Source: Fomes fomentarius
Taxonomy: Eukaryota > Basidiomycota > Agaricomycetes > Polyporales > Polyporaceae
NCBI GenBank assembly: GCA_022606135.1
Contig: JABYQN010000011.1
Span: 806,001 to 870,000 of the forward strand
Length of the DNA: 64,000 nt
Reading direction: 5' to 3'
A model generated the notes under the pieces. The model did not search any database and was not told where the DNA came from. It was given only the letters and a program-made list of their open reading frames with translations. Made by a program: the position numbers and the translations under genes. Shown piece by piece: positions 47,830-59,939 of the stretch; position 1 is the first letter of the stretch, and each line of letters begins with the position of its first letter.

Positions 47830-47837
47830 TATATAAG
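47830..47837 (+). promoter_or_regulatory. TATA box of a candidate small gene
   Basis: TATATAAG is followed by a pyrimidine-rich leader (CTCTCTCCCC, CCTCCCTCCCTCC) and the first ATG 106 nt further on. This is a convincing fungal promoter layout. Confidence 0.45.
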
Positions 47838-47942
47838 GCTGCCCGGTTTCCCACTCACCTCTCTCCCCAGAACCACTACCTCCTCCCTCCCTCCGGTCCA
47901 CAACGCTCTTCAACCTCGGTGCAGGGCACGTCTTCGACGACT

Positions 47943-48736
47943 ATGACGCCCTCAAGGTCACGTAAGTCCGTTCCTTGTGCATCACTACACTCGATGGTGG
48001 TTGACTGCCCTGGTTAGACCTCTGACTTGCCGTCCTCAGGCTATAACTTACAGCGAAATGACCACGTCTCCCTTCGATATCTTTGCGTCTCCGGGAAACG
48101 GTAAACCACCATATATGACTTGCAGGACCACAGTGCCAACGTCGCACGCCGCAACCAGTCTCCGGTGAACCTGGTTGGCCGCCACGCCGCCACCTGATCT
48201 TGGTTAGGTATGTTCTTATTCGTCATACTATAGCTGTGTGGCCGTGTACTCATATCTCTCACGCAAAATAGTACAAGATCCCGACAAGGGCCTGGTTAGG
48301 ACACCCATGCGAGCGTGAGATTGTCCATATGGACCTGGTGAGTCGCCCGCGGCTGGCACGCGGGGTTGACCTCCCTCTCGGCAGAAAGACCACCCGAGTA
48401 CGATGTCCATGAACGCTCCTGAACAGGTTGGGAACAACAGAGTACAGGGCCGCCAAGGTATGACCCCTTACCTTCATGCCGTCACTGAACGCCGCCTTAG
48501 TTAGTCACTCCCGCGCCACACATCCCATTGTCCCTCAAGTCTTGACTGAGTGATTTGTCGTGCGTAACTAGCCGTCTAACCATGGCGCACCGCTCACACT
48601 CCATGCAGAGACGTCCAGCGCCCTCACGACGTGAGGGTAACCTGGACGTGCCTCAAACTTAACTGCGCGCAGCAAGTCCCTTGGGGTCATCAACAGCGAC
48701 ATCCGTGATCAAGAACGGTGTCGCAGCTCCGACTGA
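47943..48736 (+). CDS. candidate small multi-exon gene, family unknown
   Basis: No single long frame exists, but splice sites and phase define a plausible 3' half. Exons 48272-48337, 48385-48457, 48609-48630 and 48673-48736 read YKIPTRAWLGHPCEREIVHM, then KDHPSTMSMNAPEQVGNNRV, then ETSSALTT, then KSLGVINSDIRDQERCRSSD with a stop. All junctions are GT..AG and in phase. The 5' half is unresolved: the first ATG at 47943 is followed by GTAAGT after 19 nt, and candidate exons lie at about 48,040-48,170, but I found no arrangement that enters exon 48272 in phase. The product has no recognised domain, signal or membrane segment. It could also be a decayed gene. Confidence 0.35.
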
Positions 48737-48739
48737 GGT

Positions 48740-50235
48740 ATGTCCATGTCCAGTTCGTTCTATCTATGCGCCACATAGGATTGACCACGTAGGGTTGACC
48801 CTGTCGAGTAGATATTCGCAATAAATAGGGGCCGATTCATCGAGTACTGAGGACGACAAGGATCAACGAATGCCCCAGCACGTGGGAATCATAACGTCAC
48901 GATGACGGGCAAACACGAACGAACAAGAAAAACGCGGCAGACAATCTGACCTCGACCCAACAAGATCTCCATGCTCGATATTCTCCACGCCTGAACCCGC
49001 CGCCGCATCCCCATGACGACCTAAGAATAGATGCCAATACGGATACGACAATGTTGGGACCCTGATAACGACTTGGACGACCCACGGTTCATCACACTAC
49101 CTAGATAACTATCTCGACGGCGACGGCGACTCATTATCATGGACAGGATCAAGAGCAGAAAACATTCGACTCGTTCGAGACCGCCGGACGTACAGGTCGA
49201 GCTCGATGACATCTGACAGGACGACAAGGGCCGACTGAGTGTCAAGGACCTGGTGCGATCTACTCGAAGCTGCTACTGGACCGACCTATATGCTAGGCTG
49301 GTGAACGACGTCTCAGTCTCCCCTGATATCGACTCAGACGACATGGTGCCCGACGATTGTGGCTTGGACGACCCACTAGTAGTACCCAACGGATATCCTC
49401 GACATCGGCGACTTCTAAAGCATCACGGATACGACCATGTAAAGGCGACTTATTCACGACTCCTATATAAGCAGGAGCATGGACTACATCTGGGGCTTCA
49501 CTTATGCACTTACTGCGACTGGACATTCATGGGCAGGACGACTCGGATATACCGTTCTCGGAGCTCGCTCAGTCGACTCGGACAAATCCCCACGTCTTCG
49601 CGAACTCTAGGTTCTTACCTTCGACTACGACCGTACAGTGGCCGGCGCTGGGAACCACTGACCGAGGTCTGCTTCCAAAAGCGCTCTGTTCGACGCTCGC
49701 TGAGTCTATGCGCTTTCGTTTCTCGGGATTACCGATGCGCACTTGCCACTCAGCTCCGCGGCGTTTGACCATCGACCTTAGCACAACCCACTGGAGATCA
49801 GAGATTAGACACGTTATATCGGCACTCGACATGGCTGCCCACGCATAACTCCGCGTACTAGTATTATGCTTCGACTCGTCGCGGTACACAATAGAGTAGT
49901 TACGTGAGGACCGGCTTCGATGAGCCACGCAACAGGCCGTCGATTCAAGACGCCGTCCCCGAGGTACGGTCGACCGGACTTGTGGTCGTTCCTGGCGCAG
50001 GCCTCTTCGTGGCCCTCGGGACTAGTACCCACAACTTTTGTGGGGAAGCTAACGTGCGCCGAAATCTCTCATATGTCGAATCACACAGTCAAGTTCTTGC
50101 CTGTGAATCTTCTCTATCACATTGTATATACATACGAAACACAAGAAGGATAGCCGAAATGCATGACTGTTTCATACACGCCGCTGACTATCATGCCGGA
50201 CACATCCAAGATCAACGCATCTCAATATCAGATGT
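48740..50235. other. spacer with possible F-box/LRR-like remnant
   Basis: From about 49,500 to 49,850 the plus strand reads HLLRLDIHGQDDSDIPFSEL and ESMRFRFSGLPMR in one frame, with related composition in a neighbouring frame. This resembles the leucine-rich part of basidiomycete F-box proteins. Stops interrupt it upstream. The sequence before it (48,850-49,480) is rich in GACGAC and ACTCG motifs and codes for nothing I recognise. Confidence 0.25.
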
Positions 50236-52662
50236 CTACATGAAATCGCCTTCCGTCGCAAGTCTTATGTCTAAGGGAACCTGTGACGTCTTTCCATCAC
50301 CATGAGGCGCGCGAACTACCGGAATTTGCAAGCCATCCATCCTCCAATGTATCTCTTTCCGCACGCCGTCGGTATTTACCGCAGAGGGAGGTGCGAAATG
50401 CAGTACGGAGACCAAGGTGGAAACCACTTGCTCTGATATGACGACATAGGTGAATGAAGTCAGTCAGTCTCTCCAAGTGTGAGCATGACGCACTGATCTC
50501 CATCTCTGCAAATTTGAAGGCACTGTACGGTAAACCTTGTCAGATGCGTATGAGTCACATGAGTGGCACAGGGCTTACACGCAAGCACGTCCACCTCCAA
50601 GGAACGTCATCCTGTTTAGCGTCATATCCATCAGTACTCGGAAGTAGCTCCAACTTGAAGAGAGTATGGTCTCACATCGTAGCATACACTCCGGGATACT
50701 TGACCCCGTTCCTATTGCCGGGTGTGCCTTCAACTTCGTTCTCTGCATTCTCGCTACCCAACGCGAGATCTATGTCCTTCCCTAACCCAACTCGTTCCCC
50801 TGAAGCAGTCAGCCACCTCTCCGGACGCCAAACAGAGGCATCTTCGCCCCAGACCCCCTTGTTATGGTTCGAGCCGAGTATGGACACGAGGATGTTCGTG
50901 CCCGCTGGAACATGAATGGCCGTCAGTTCCTCACCAGTGGCAGATCGCACTGGGAATTGCAGTGGGAGCACGGCGTCTTGCGTGCAGGTCCGATTGAGCA
51001 TGCTTGTCGGAGGATACACCCGCAGCGTCTCGCGTACAATCGCGTCCAGATAGGGGAGACTGTTTAGGACGTCGTATGGGAGACTGACACTCTGCCAGTC
51101 GTGGTCTTGGACGCCGTGGTTGGCTGCGTATTCTAGTTTTGCTGCCCTGATCTCCGTTCGGAGCTTGACTTGTGCATTTGGCATACATGCAAGGAGATGA
51201 AGTATACGAGAAACTGCAGAGGTGGTGGTTTCTTGCCCACCAAACAAGAGTGTGCTACAGGGGAGTGAGTGGGTAGCACGGGGGTGAGAGAGACGTGACT
51301 CAGCCCACTTGATCTGTCCTATGAACTCATCTTCGCTTAGACGATCGTTTTCGAGTGTTGACATGTTTGCTTCGACTAGAATCGCACGTCAATAGAAGAT
51401 GTCCAATGCATCGAGGACAAGACATACGCATTATGGTCATTAGGTCCCTTCTCAGCTTTCCGGTCGGCTTCCCTGCTTCTCGCACCAGATCGGCCTGCTT
51501 CTCAGCAATGATGTTCCGCGCGGATCTTTCCAAGATACTCGAGATATCCCGCAACTCTTTCAGTCCCCGGAATGGCAGCCAGTCGACCAGCTTGTTCCGC
51601 CAATATGGGGAGAAGTTGCTAACAATCATAGGGACAAACGGCCGGAGGAAGAGCACCTTGAGAGCTATGGGACTATTGAGTGCAAAGAATTGACCATCTA
51701 CGTTGAATATGGAGGCAAGAAAGATGTGGGCAAACGTAGCGTACCTGATGTCGCGAATTGCATCTGCGTATTCGTTGGTTCCTCTTGGACCCATAGTGTC
51801 GAGGGAGATGCCTAGCACAGCCTTACTCACATATTGCAGTGTACCACCTGCTATCCAAGGGAGTAAATCGATCTCCCTAAGTCCTATGTGTGCGTGAGCA
51901 TACGGATCACGTACTACGAGAGTATATGACTCTTACTACCATCCTCAGGGACCTGGGAGCGAAGTCGCTCTAGTAGGATGTCGGTGATAGGTTGGACCTC
52001 AGGCAGCAGTAGACGCATGTTAGCGAGAGAGAAATTGGGATTCAGCATTTTTCGCTGTTTTCTATGTTGTTCTCCTAGATACGGGGTGAATGAAACATAC
52101 GCAGCGGTACCTGTATCAAATCTTGTGGTGAACATACCGAGCGTAGAGATCAGGCCCTCGCCAAATATTAACCTATTTGTCCTATCAAGGTGAATTTCGG
52201 TTACAATATGACACACAGTCCATATGATCAGCGTCGTACATGACAAACATGTCCGTCTCATGGTAGACGTTTTGCTCCTTCACAACTATGTGATGAAGAG
52301 CACGCGGGTCGGAGACTAGTAACTGCTCGGACTGTATGGACGGGTGCAAGGTCAAAATTTACTATCAGGGCCAGTGACCAGCTTAACGTACTCCTAGCAT
52401 GCCATACACTTTGATAACGCCACCGTATTTGGCGAATAGCTTGAAGTTATAGTCCCATCCGTCCTTGAACAAGCGATGCAAGTTTCCTGAGCAACCCTTG
52501 GTGATTGCAGTCAACAAGAGCGCACGAGCTCATCTCACCCGTCAGCCAGTGTTCTTTCTTCGGACCCGCGATCCTGGCAAGAGAAGACACCAGTCGTCCA
52601 GCAAAGACCTTGAACAGGATGAAGGAGACACAGAGGACGCTTAGAGAGATGAGCAATAACAT
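50236..52662 (-). CDS. cytochrome P450 monooxygenase
   Basis: Twelve exons, in transcript order: 52539-52662, 52392-52486, 52240-52331, 52138-52181, 51940-52074, 51745-51883, 51428-51672, 51309-51375, 50676-51254, 50579-50611, 50494-50522 and 50236-50432. They give 592 residues. An N-terminal anchor (MLLLISLSVLCVSFILFKVF) puts it on the ER membrane. Then come WLTGNLHRLF, FGEGLISTLGEQHRKQRK, the I-helix FGGQETTTSA (about 317-326), the K-helix ETLR (about 389-392), WRPERWL, and the heme loop TFLGGGRACVAF with the Cys ligand near residue 517. It is a class II fungal P450 that oxidises a lipophilic substrate using NADPH-P450 reductase. The CYP family number and substrate are not determined. The 72-nt intron 51673-51744 is stop-free and in frame. 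All signature residues are intact. Confidence 0.87.
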
Positions 52663-55056
52663 GACTTTGAGTGATGGGATGCAGGGCTGACTCGTAGGAC
52701 GAAGCCCTTGAGGGAATGAAGAGTTTGATAATTCAGCGGACGTGACATATTTGGAACAGGCAGGTGCCGGCCACCGAAGTCTTCTTTAGGCGCTCATGAG
52801 TTTCAAAGGTGTGGCCCCCACTCCTCAGCTTTCTTCCGCTACGAGGATCCGCGCACTCATCCTTCGGCAGAACGGGCCGGCGGCCCATCGACTCGTCCAG
52901 AGAGCCCTCGAGTCCAATCAGCATTAGTTGGGGAGCTCGAAGAAGATCATGTAGATACGATACCTGCATTCCTGTCCACTCTCGACGGCGACTCACCCAG
53001 AAGCCTCGAAGGCTTGCTGGCAAGTGCATCAGAATACATTCAAGAGACTTCCACAGATGATATGACCTCGAGGTTGTCTGTCTCCGCTGAGAAGTTGGAA
53101 GGGCACTGACGCCTGAGGAAGAGCGACAGGCGCGGCGTTGAAGATATCTTTGAAGATACTTGGGGCATGTCCCATGTCCGACAATCGAGAAACGTGGTTC
53201 TATCGGATCATCATCTTATGATCCAGTCATATTTCGTACGTATTCTTAGTAGTTCTGCGGCCAACGAACGCCTGGCGTTGAGCGCTGCTGCCAATTTGCG
53301 CTCCTCCGACACTTGTGCAGACGTTCCGTAAGCGACTCTCGCACTCTCCACGGCAGGGGAGTCTCGTCAATGCCGTTCAATCGTACGCTTAGGGCGCCGC
53401 GTGAGAGCCTCATACCCCAGATTAAGAGCCTTGGTCGAGCAGTAGCACCAGAGGTGTCAGCTACTACAGCAAGTGCCCGTGTGAGAACGATGTTGACAAG
53501 CTAGGTAGAATGGAACATACCTCATGCTGCTTGTCTGCATGACTTAGCTACAGAAAGCTGAGATCCTAATCCCCCCAGAGTTGGGGGCAGCGATCAACTG
53601 CACGACGGACATTCCAATCAATGGAAGTGGGTACATCACGCTCATTCTCAGGCTGTAGCACTCGCGTAAAAAAGCTACATATGGCGTACCTTCGTCGTCT
53701 CCGCGGTGTCAGTCTACTGGCCAGGTCTCCCCAAGATGTATTCTGAGGTGGGGAACGCGGAATGCCGTAGTAAACACTGCCTGAACTACATGGGTGAGCA
53801 CTCGCACTTCCGGGGGTATGTGATGCCAGATTGATACCCTACCAAAGGGGACCTGACAGCTCGTAGTAGAGGTCGACGACTCGGACAACGACCGAACGAA
53901 GAGGTCAGATACACCTATGCACGACTTTCAATATATCGGACCATTTCAAACGTTGCCTGCTGGCCTACCGACTCGAGGAGCCTAGAAGTGCCGAGGTTCC
54001 CACTGCACCGTCTTCCAGCTCCTTGCCGCGAACTCAGCTCGCGACAGCTTCCTTCAAGTTGTTGTCTCCAACATACCCTGCGACGATGCCGACTATGGTG
54101 GTGAAGACGACGTTGAACTTGTGGTCTTCGTCTTTCATGCTTGGCGTGTCGAGCGCTATCATATTCTTCTCCGTGCGCGAGTTGCAACTTGCAAGGGCGG
54201 AAGGTTGAATCGGACCATGGCGTTCACCAGGCGCTTCTTGAGTCGAACCAGTTCATCTGGCGGGGAGCGAGCTGCTTCTGACCGATCACTATTCATGGGC
54301 GCCCATTACTGACCTTGCTGCGGCCAGGCTGGCACCTAACTACAACTGACGTAGCACTCAGTGAGTACTACTTGTTCCATTGGTCGTCACTTCTCGATCT
54401 CGACATCTACGGTCCACATTCATCTCGACTTTTTTTGCAAACGCGTTCCGAAGGAGTCCACACAACGAGGAGAGATGTTTGAGTATCGAAGGACTTCGGA
54501 AGCCACACATCGTTCACCTTAACGTTCGAAAGTGAGGCCGACACTTACCAAATGTCAGCCGTATACCACTGATGTACTATTCTCAGTTGAACAGGCTACT
54601 GGGCTGCTTTCGTGGGCGCTTGTCGTGTGCAACGAGCTACATGGTTGACTCGAGATCAATCAGACATTGGTGTGCTAGGATATGCAGGTCAGTGCAACAC
54701 GTGGAGCTGAGGTTGCGAGAGTAGTGCAGGCGAACTATATTCCCCACTTTCTACCGCTAGGGAAGCTGCTCAATCAAAGCTCGTGACAGTATAAGTGGCC
54801 GGAATACGTTACTTGATTACACAACCTACGATTGTGGCCACCCGTGAGCCAGTCCGCGCTGCGAAGTCTCACTGTGCAACTGTGAGCCGATGCTCGGTCA
54901 ACAATGTACTGGTGAGCCGTGGGTACGCGTACTTTGGTCGAGATCATCAATGGCAAAAGCGAATGCCCAAGGCCACGAGGCCCAGTGGCGCGTTGAAAGC
55001 ATAGGCAGTCAAAGCGTTCGTGTGGCTCTGTCGACGCTTTGCGCTTTGACAGCTGC
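52663..55056. other. spacer with decayed coding-like segments
   Basis: A plus-strand frame, open without an ATG from 52,732 to 53,109, reads in part FLSTLDGDSPRSLEGLLASA and STDDMTSRLSVSAEKLEGH. It is followed in another frame by ALTPEEERQARR and then by EDIFEDTWGMSHVRQSRN. Near 53,565-53,660 ILIPPELGAAINCTTDIPIN and near 53,680-53,790 AVSVYWPGLPKMYSEV also look coding. On the minus strand near 54,030-54,160 there is KFNVVFTTIVGIVAGYVGDN. I cannot join any of these into a gene. Confidence 0.3.
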
Positions 55057-55064
55057 TATATAAA
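55057..55064 (+). promoter_or_regulatory. TATA box of the HMG-box gene
   Basis: TATATAAA lies 118 nt upstream of the ATG at 55182 and is followed by a pyrimidine-rich leader. Confidence 0.55.
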
Positions 55065-55181
55065 CCGCGCTACAGCCTTTCTCAACCATCCGCCCACTTC
55101 TCTTCCCACAACCACACCCTTCTGCTTCTCCCGCCTACCAAATCGAAGCGTTCCCTCCCCAACTCACGCCCTTTGTACACG

Positions 55182-56696
55182 ATGAACGCTACTACCCCCG
55201 CTCCTGCCGCTCCGACTGTCGCTCCCAAGCGCCCTCTGAACAAGTTTTTTGTGTACCGCAGGGAGAAGGCACGCGAGGTTCGCGATAACCATGGGCACGA
55301 CAACGCGGGAAACGTGCCTTCAGACGGCTTCTCCAAGTGGGTCTCGAACCTCTGGGCCGCCGAGCCTCCCGAAGTGAAGGAGTACTACAAGCGCCTCGCG
55401 GACCAGGAGAAGGAGATCCACCAGCGCGATTACCCCGGCTACCAGTACAAGCCACAGCGCAAGACGAAGAGCAGCCTGAGCAGGAAGCAGCGCAAGGAGG
55501 AGGAGAGGCGCCGCATTGACACGATACGACGAGCGTTGTCGCGCGCGTCGATGTCCTCGGCCTCATCTGACGACTCCGGACTACTCACTCCACTTGATGC
55601 CATCGACTTCAGTGTCCCTCAAGACCTCAGCTATCTTCTCAAAGACAACGCTGAACCGTCTCAAGTGGACCGCGAACCAGAATTCTCGAACAGCGCACCT
55701 ACGCCCCCGGCGCCCTCCGTGCCCTCCGTTCAAGTGTGTGGTTTGACATGTGGCTCACCCTCCGCTACTCATCACACAGTGCAGAACACTACCCCAAGCT
55801 CGGTGCCACAGCTTCCGCTTCCCCTTCAGAACTCTCAATGGAGCAATACACTCGCTCAATGGCCCCAGGGCGCGCAGCTACCCGGCTCGCACCTCCAACC
55901 ACAGGGCCTGCCTCCTCAATTCTTCAACCCCCAAGCACTTTCTCGCTTCCTATCGGCGTCCGGCTTTTTGGGCAATCAACAAGCTTTCCTCTCTCAGATA
56001 CCTAGCCACTCACTGTTCCCCGCTGTACGTCTTACTCTCTCATGGTTGTTGGTAGCTGCTAACCACTCGATGTCCAACCAGATGATGCCCAACGCAGTGC
56101 CAAATGGCTGGAACGCGACCTGCGCGCCACTGAACTCCGGTTTCTGTGATTTCTCTACGGTATGGGGTATCGCGGGTGGCCCCACTCCATCGTCGGCCAC
56201 CGGCCAAGCTCCGTCGTTCCTCCCTGGTCCCACCGGCTACAGGCCCAACCCCATCCTCGACGCGGACCTCGAACGCACCCCGATCGCCAGCCAGCCACAG
56301 CCGGCTGCGACTCAAGCTCAGCAGCCCCCATCAGCTGAGCTCCACGTGACGGACCCCCTCCCTTTCGACTTCAACCTCCCCCAACCGCTCGACATCGACG
56401 AACTCTTCAACACGCCCGTCCAATCGTCTGCCCCCGAGACTACGATGGCGGACCAAGGAGTCTCCGAATCGCTCATCGTCGAGTCCGAGTCGGATACGGC
56501 GGCGGCGGCCTTCCGCCCAGAGGTGGTGTCGCAGCCCTCGACCCCTTCGTTCCCTGGTTTTGACTCGCCGGTTTTCGAGCCCGAGGGCGCTGCAGGAGGC
56601 GAGGACGCGCTGCCACTCGACGTGCTCGCGATGCTTGGTCCGGACATGGTGTGGCCTGAGGGTTTGAAGGCGTTCGGTATCGGCTTCGATAACTGA
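55182..56696 (+). CDS. HMG-box transcription factor
   Basis: Three exons, 55182-55733, 55785-56024 and 56082-56696, give 468 residues. One HMG box of the MATA_HMG/Sox-like kind occupies about residues 10-85: KRPLNKFFVYRREKAREVRD, then SKWVSNLWAAEPPEVKEYYK and RDYPGYQYKP. It binds and bends DNA. A basic tail (RKTKSSLSRKQRKEEERRR) gives nuclear import. The rest is Pro/Gln/Ser-rich, like an activation region, and ends in acidic patches. Both introns (51 and 57 nt) are stop-free multiples of three, so the gene also reads as one open frame of 504 residues from the same ATG; the splice signals (GTGTGT..GCAG and GTACGT..CCAG) are good. It may belong to the sexual-development HMG regulators, but sequence alone does not prove it. 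Confidence 0.82.
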   Translation: MNATTPAPAAPTVAPKRPLNKFFVYRREKAREVRDNHGHDNAGNVPSDGFSKWVSNLWAAEPPEVKEYYKRLADQEKEIHQRDYPGYQYKPQRKTKSSLSRKQRKEEERRRIDTIRRALSRASMSSASSDDSGLLTPLDAIDFSVPQDLSYLLKDNAEPSQVDREPEFSNSAPTPPAPSVPSVQVCGLTCGSPSATHHTVQNTTPSSVPQLPLPLQNSQWSNTLAQWPQGAQLPGSHLQPQGLPPQFFNPQALSRFLSASGFLGNQQAFLSQIPSHSLFPAVRLTLSWLLVAANHSMSNQMMPNAVPNGWNATCAPLNSGFCDFSTVWGIAGGPTPSSATGQAPSFLPGPTGYRPNPILDADLERTPIASQPQPAATQAQQPPSAELHVTDPLPFDFNLPQPLDIDELFNTPVQSSAPETTMADQGVSESLIVESESDTAAAAFRPEVVSQPSTPSFPGFDSPVFEPEGAAGGEDALPLDVLAMLGPDMVWPEGLKAFGIGFDN

Positions 56697-57173
56697 GACG
56701 CTCGGAACCAACAAAAAATTCTCTCTTTCTCTTACTCTTAGAGTGCGCGATTTGTGCACAGGGTATAGTCGGTCTGGTAATTATTGATAGCTGTTATTTG
56801 GAACGCAGTACTTCGTTCTTGTTCCCTCTGTTTGTTGTTTGTACCCTTCGTACTGTAGTGTGTACTACTTAGGTTAATTACGTGCTCATTGTTGTAGTAA
56901 TCTAAATTTGCTGTGCTGACCATTGGACTTCAGACTGACAGTGGACAGAACAGCTTCGCGTGATTGACCGACGCAAGAGCAAGTCCAGTTCTTGTAGTGC
57001 ATACGCTCAAGCGTCGAACACTCACACGGTGATGTGGAAGTGAGAAGCACCGATGGAGAAGACAGCAATATTCGACCAATGTATTGGGCCATGCGAGAAC
57101 GATCAAAGATGCATTCGTATATACGTTGAACGGATCACAGATTCACAGTCCCAATGTTGTTCCAGAACACGTC
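56697..57173. other. spacer between convergent 3' ends
   Basis: AT-rich 3' untranslated sequence shared by the HMG gene and the converging nucleoporin gene. No gene is seen. Confidence 0.5.
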
Positions 57174-59939
57174 TTACAACTTCCTCTTCCTCGTTTTCGG
57201 TGCTGCCCCTGCCGCGCTCTTCGCACTCACAGTCCCAGCAGTCGACGCCCTCGCGCTCTTCCTCCTCGCGGCCGACGCAGCCGACGGCTTCTGGGGCGAC
57301 AGAGGCTCAGGGGACGACGACCCAACAGACCCAACAGACCCGACCGCAGATAGCCTGCTCGATCGTCTTGTCACCCTCGGGCTTGAGACCTCGGCCTGGG
57401 CGACGTTCGACGCGCGGGACTTGCGGGGTGGCCGGCGCGCAGGGTTGGGGAGTGGCGCGATCTCGTCTGCTTCCTCCTCCTCTTCAGTTTGGTGGTGTTG
57501 AGAACGAGCATCCTCGGATTCGTCGTCGTCGTCGTCCTCCATGAGCGACCCGGGAATGCTGCGCCCGAGATCCTTGTCCTTCACAGCAGGAGCCCTGCGC
57601 CGCGCCGACGTCCGCGTGTGCACCGGCTCTGGTTCGGGCGCTGGAGGCGGGGATGGGTCGCGAGGGGCAGCACGTCCCGCCGACGTTGCCGACACTCTTG
57701 CGCTGGCACGCTTCCCCCTCCCTTTCCCAGACGCCGCCGACTTGCTTGCACCCGTAGAGATCGACTGCGGCTGCTCCCTCTCCTTCGTCTCATGCTCTTC
57801 GTCCGGCAAGAACGCCCCGGGAGGCAACATCGCCTCCGTCTCCGTCCTTGCGATGCGCGCACCGCTGTCCGTCGCGATCTTCCTACCATTACCGAAGACG
57901 GACACGGAAAACTCGGCGGAGACGTCCATGTCCGCGCTCTCGTCGAGAGCACGCGAGACGGCGGCGGAAGACTCGTCTCCGCGCGCGGAGTCGCTGTCGG
58001 ATAACTCTGAGAGCATACTGATGTCAACGTCGTGTGGGCCTTCAAATGAGTTGTCGCCACCGTGAGACTTCCGACCTGATTTAGCTGACGTGGTTGGAGC
58101 GGGTTGACCAGACAGGGACGCGAAGGCGGAAACCGGTGGGTTGGCTGTGGATGTCGGACGAGCCATAGAGCTAAAGAGTAGCGGACGTTTTGCACTAGTG
58201 CTTGTCGAGGAAGGTGGCTGGTAGAACGCGTTCGGCGCAGCGTTTGCGCTCCCAGTCTTGTCAAACAATGATTGTCTACCGCTCCCGATGCCCGCAAAAA
58301 GGATAGGGGCCGTGCCGTTCGCTGTGCTCTTGGGCTTGAAGCCGCCATTAGTAGACGCGCTTGTGGAGTGGCCTGATTGGGCAGGGATGCCGCCAAACAG
58401 GAGCGGACCTTGTGATGGCGGTTTGGGCATCTGAGAAGCAGCAGAAGGCGTAGTGCGTGATATTGAAGGGAACATCGACTCTCCGGCGGGAGGAGCAGGA
58501 GAGGGCGTGGGGCCACCGAAGCGCGGTGCACCCGAACGTTGAGGGATCGGTGGAGTGGGTTGCTGGACGGACACTCTGGGAGCGCTGTTTGTACTTGGGG
58601 GTGGGATGTGCTCCCAAGACATGTTTGCGTCCGATGCTCTGCCCTTGCCCTTCCCAATAGAGCCAGAGAGAGATGGCGAGAACTTCATACCACGACCTTG
58701 CGCAAATTGTTCGAGTTCGAGTTCGAGGAGCTGGCGCTCTGCTGCTGGCATAGCGGCCATGAGCTCATCCAGCATCTGTCGTCTGTCGTGCGCAGCCTTC
58801 TGGGCATGGTCGCCACCTCTGACCAGAGAGGCGAATTGACGGTCGAGTTTGATAGCTGCGGCATGTTGTCCGCCTTGGACAAGGCGCACACACACGAGGT
58901 CTTGGATGACCGGTACAGAGGTAGCGGGGAGTGTTGATGGGGGGTCGAGAGCGTATGCATGTACAAGGGATTGCTCGTGAGGTGAGAGGGGAAATGCCAA
59001 CAAGTTTGTGAGCGCATTCACGCGTGGTTTCGCTGCATATCACCATGTCAATCTCCCAATATCTGGAATGACTGCAGGAAAACTCACGCGTGAGAGACCA
59101 GTCCAGAATCTTGCGGACGAGACGCTGGCGCGTGTCGCTGCGTTCGGAGAACGTACGCTGATACTGCCAAGCTTCCATGAGACTCGACTCAGCGAGCGCG
59201 ATGGTATACGCGTCGATGTCTTCGGGCTCGGTCAACAGTGGCTTCGCGGTGCGGATGAACGTGCGGATGAGTGTGTGTGGATCGGCGGAATAGGAAAGCG
59301 CTTGCAAGACCTTCGACGTGTGGTCTCTGTTGATGCGCGCGTCACTGAGGATAGATACGGCCCTCTGTTACAAATCAGTGTTCTGGTTGAAAGCGCATGA
59401 TGGCAGCAGGATTATTGGCTTCGCTGAGAGAAATGGGGAATTGCGGCCGCCAAATGCATACTGCTGAGAATGGATGAACGTACCGCTATGTTGATGCCCG
59501 AGTCTAAGTGCCAATACGCGTCCGCGAGGGCCGCAAACTGCGGCAATATGCAGCGCTTAAACTTGAAGTCCTCCTCCCGGCCATCCTGGTGCCACTTCAA
59601 TAGGAAGTATACCAAACAGTCCTTCTTCAGCGCGTCATAGCTCGAGTGGGCGATCGCTTCCAGTAGTCGTTGCAATCCATCTGGGGTGGATGGAGGGAAT
59701 AAGGTGTGAGGCTGCCTGATACCGCCAGAGCTCAGCAGAATATCGAAGATGAGTAGGTCGGACATGCGTGCGCGTCGCTCTTCAATTTCTCGGGGTCGGG
59801 GCGAGCGCCACGGGAAGTGCGCAGGCGTGAGGTCGAAGTATTGAGCGTAGTCCTCGTCGGAGGACATTGAAACGTCCTACAGCAGTCAGCAATACGCCCA
59901 CCCACGCCTGAAGAAGAGCAGGAGACTCACAACGTCCAT
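57174..59939 (-). CDS. ELYS-like nuclear pore protein
   Basis: Four exons in transcript order, 59931-59939, 59484-59876, 59088-59364 and 57174-59032, give 845 residues. The first exon codes only MDV. The ELYS-like domain fills about residues 20-250: LLIFDILLSSGGIRQPHTLF, YDALKKDCLVYFLLKWHQDG, DAYWHLDSGINIA and RAVSILSDARINRDH, then the helical FIRTAKPLLTEPEDIDAYTI part. The long C-terminal part is unfolded and Ser/Pro/Gly-rich with FGG and LFGG motifs, acidic stretches and basic AT-hook-like ends. ELYS/Mel-28 proteins sit in the nuclear pore outer ring and link it to chromatin; fungal members are often short like this one. It is a conserved single-copy type gene. Other long frames over the Ser-rich part are shadows. 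Confidence 0.88.

Noticed and set aside
49253..49768. 171-residue plus-strand frame
   Set aside because: It has Arg/Ser/Tyr-rich composition without a domain. A neighbouring frame fits an F-box-type remnant better, and neither is a clear gene.
57581..58657. 358-residue alternative frame in the nucleoporin
   Set aside because: It is an Arg/Ser/Leu-rich shadow over the low-complexity exon of the ELYS-like gene, without a domain.
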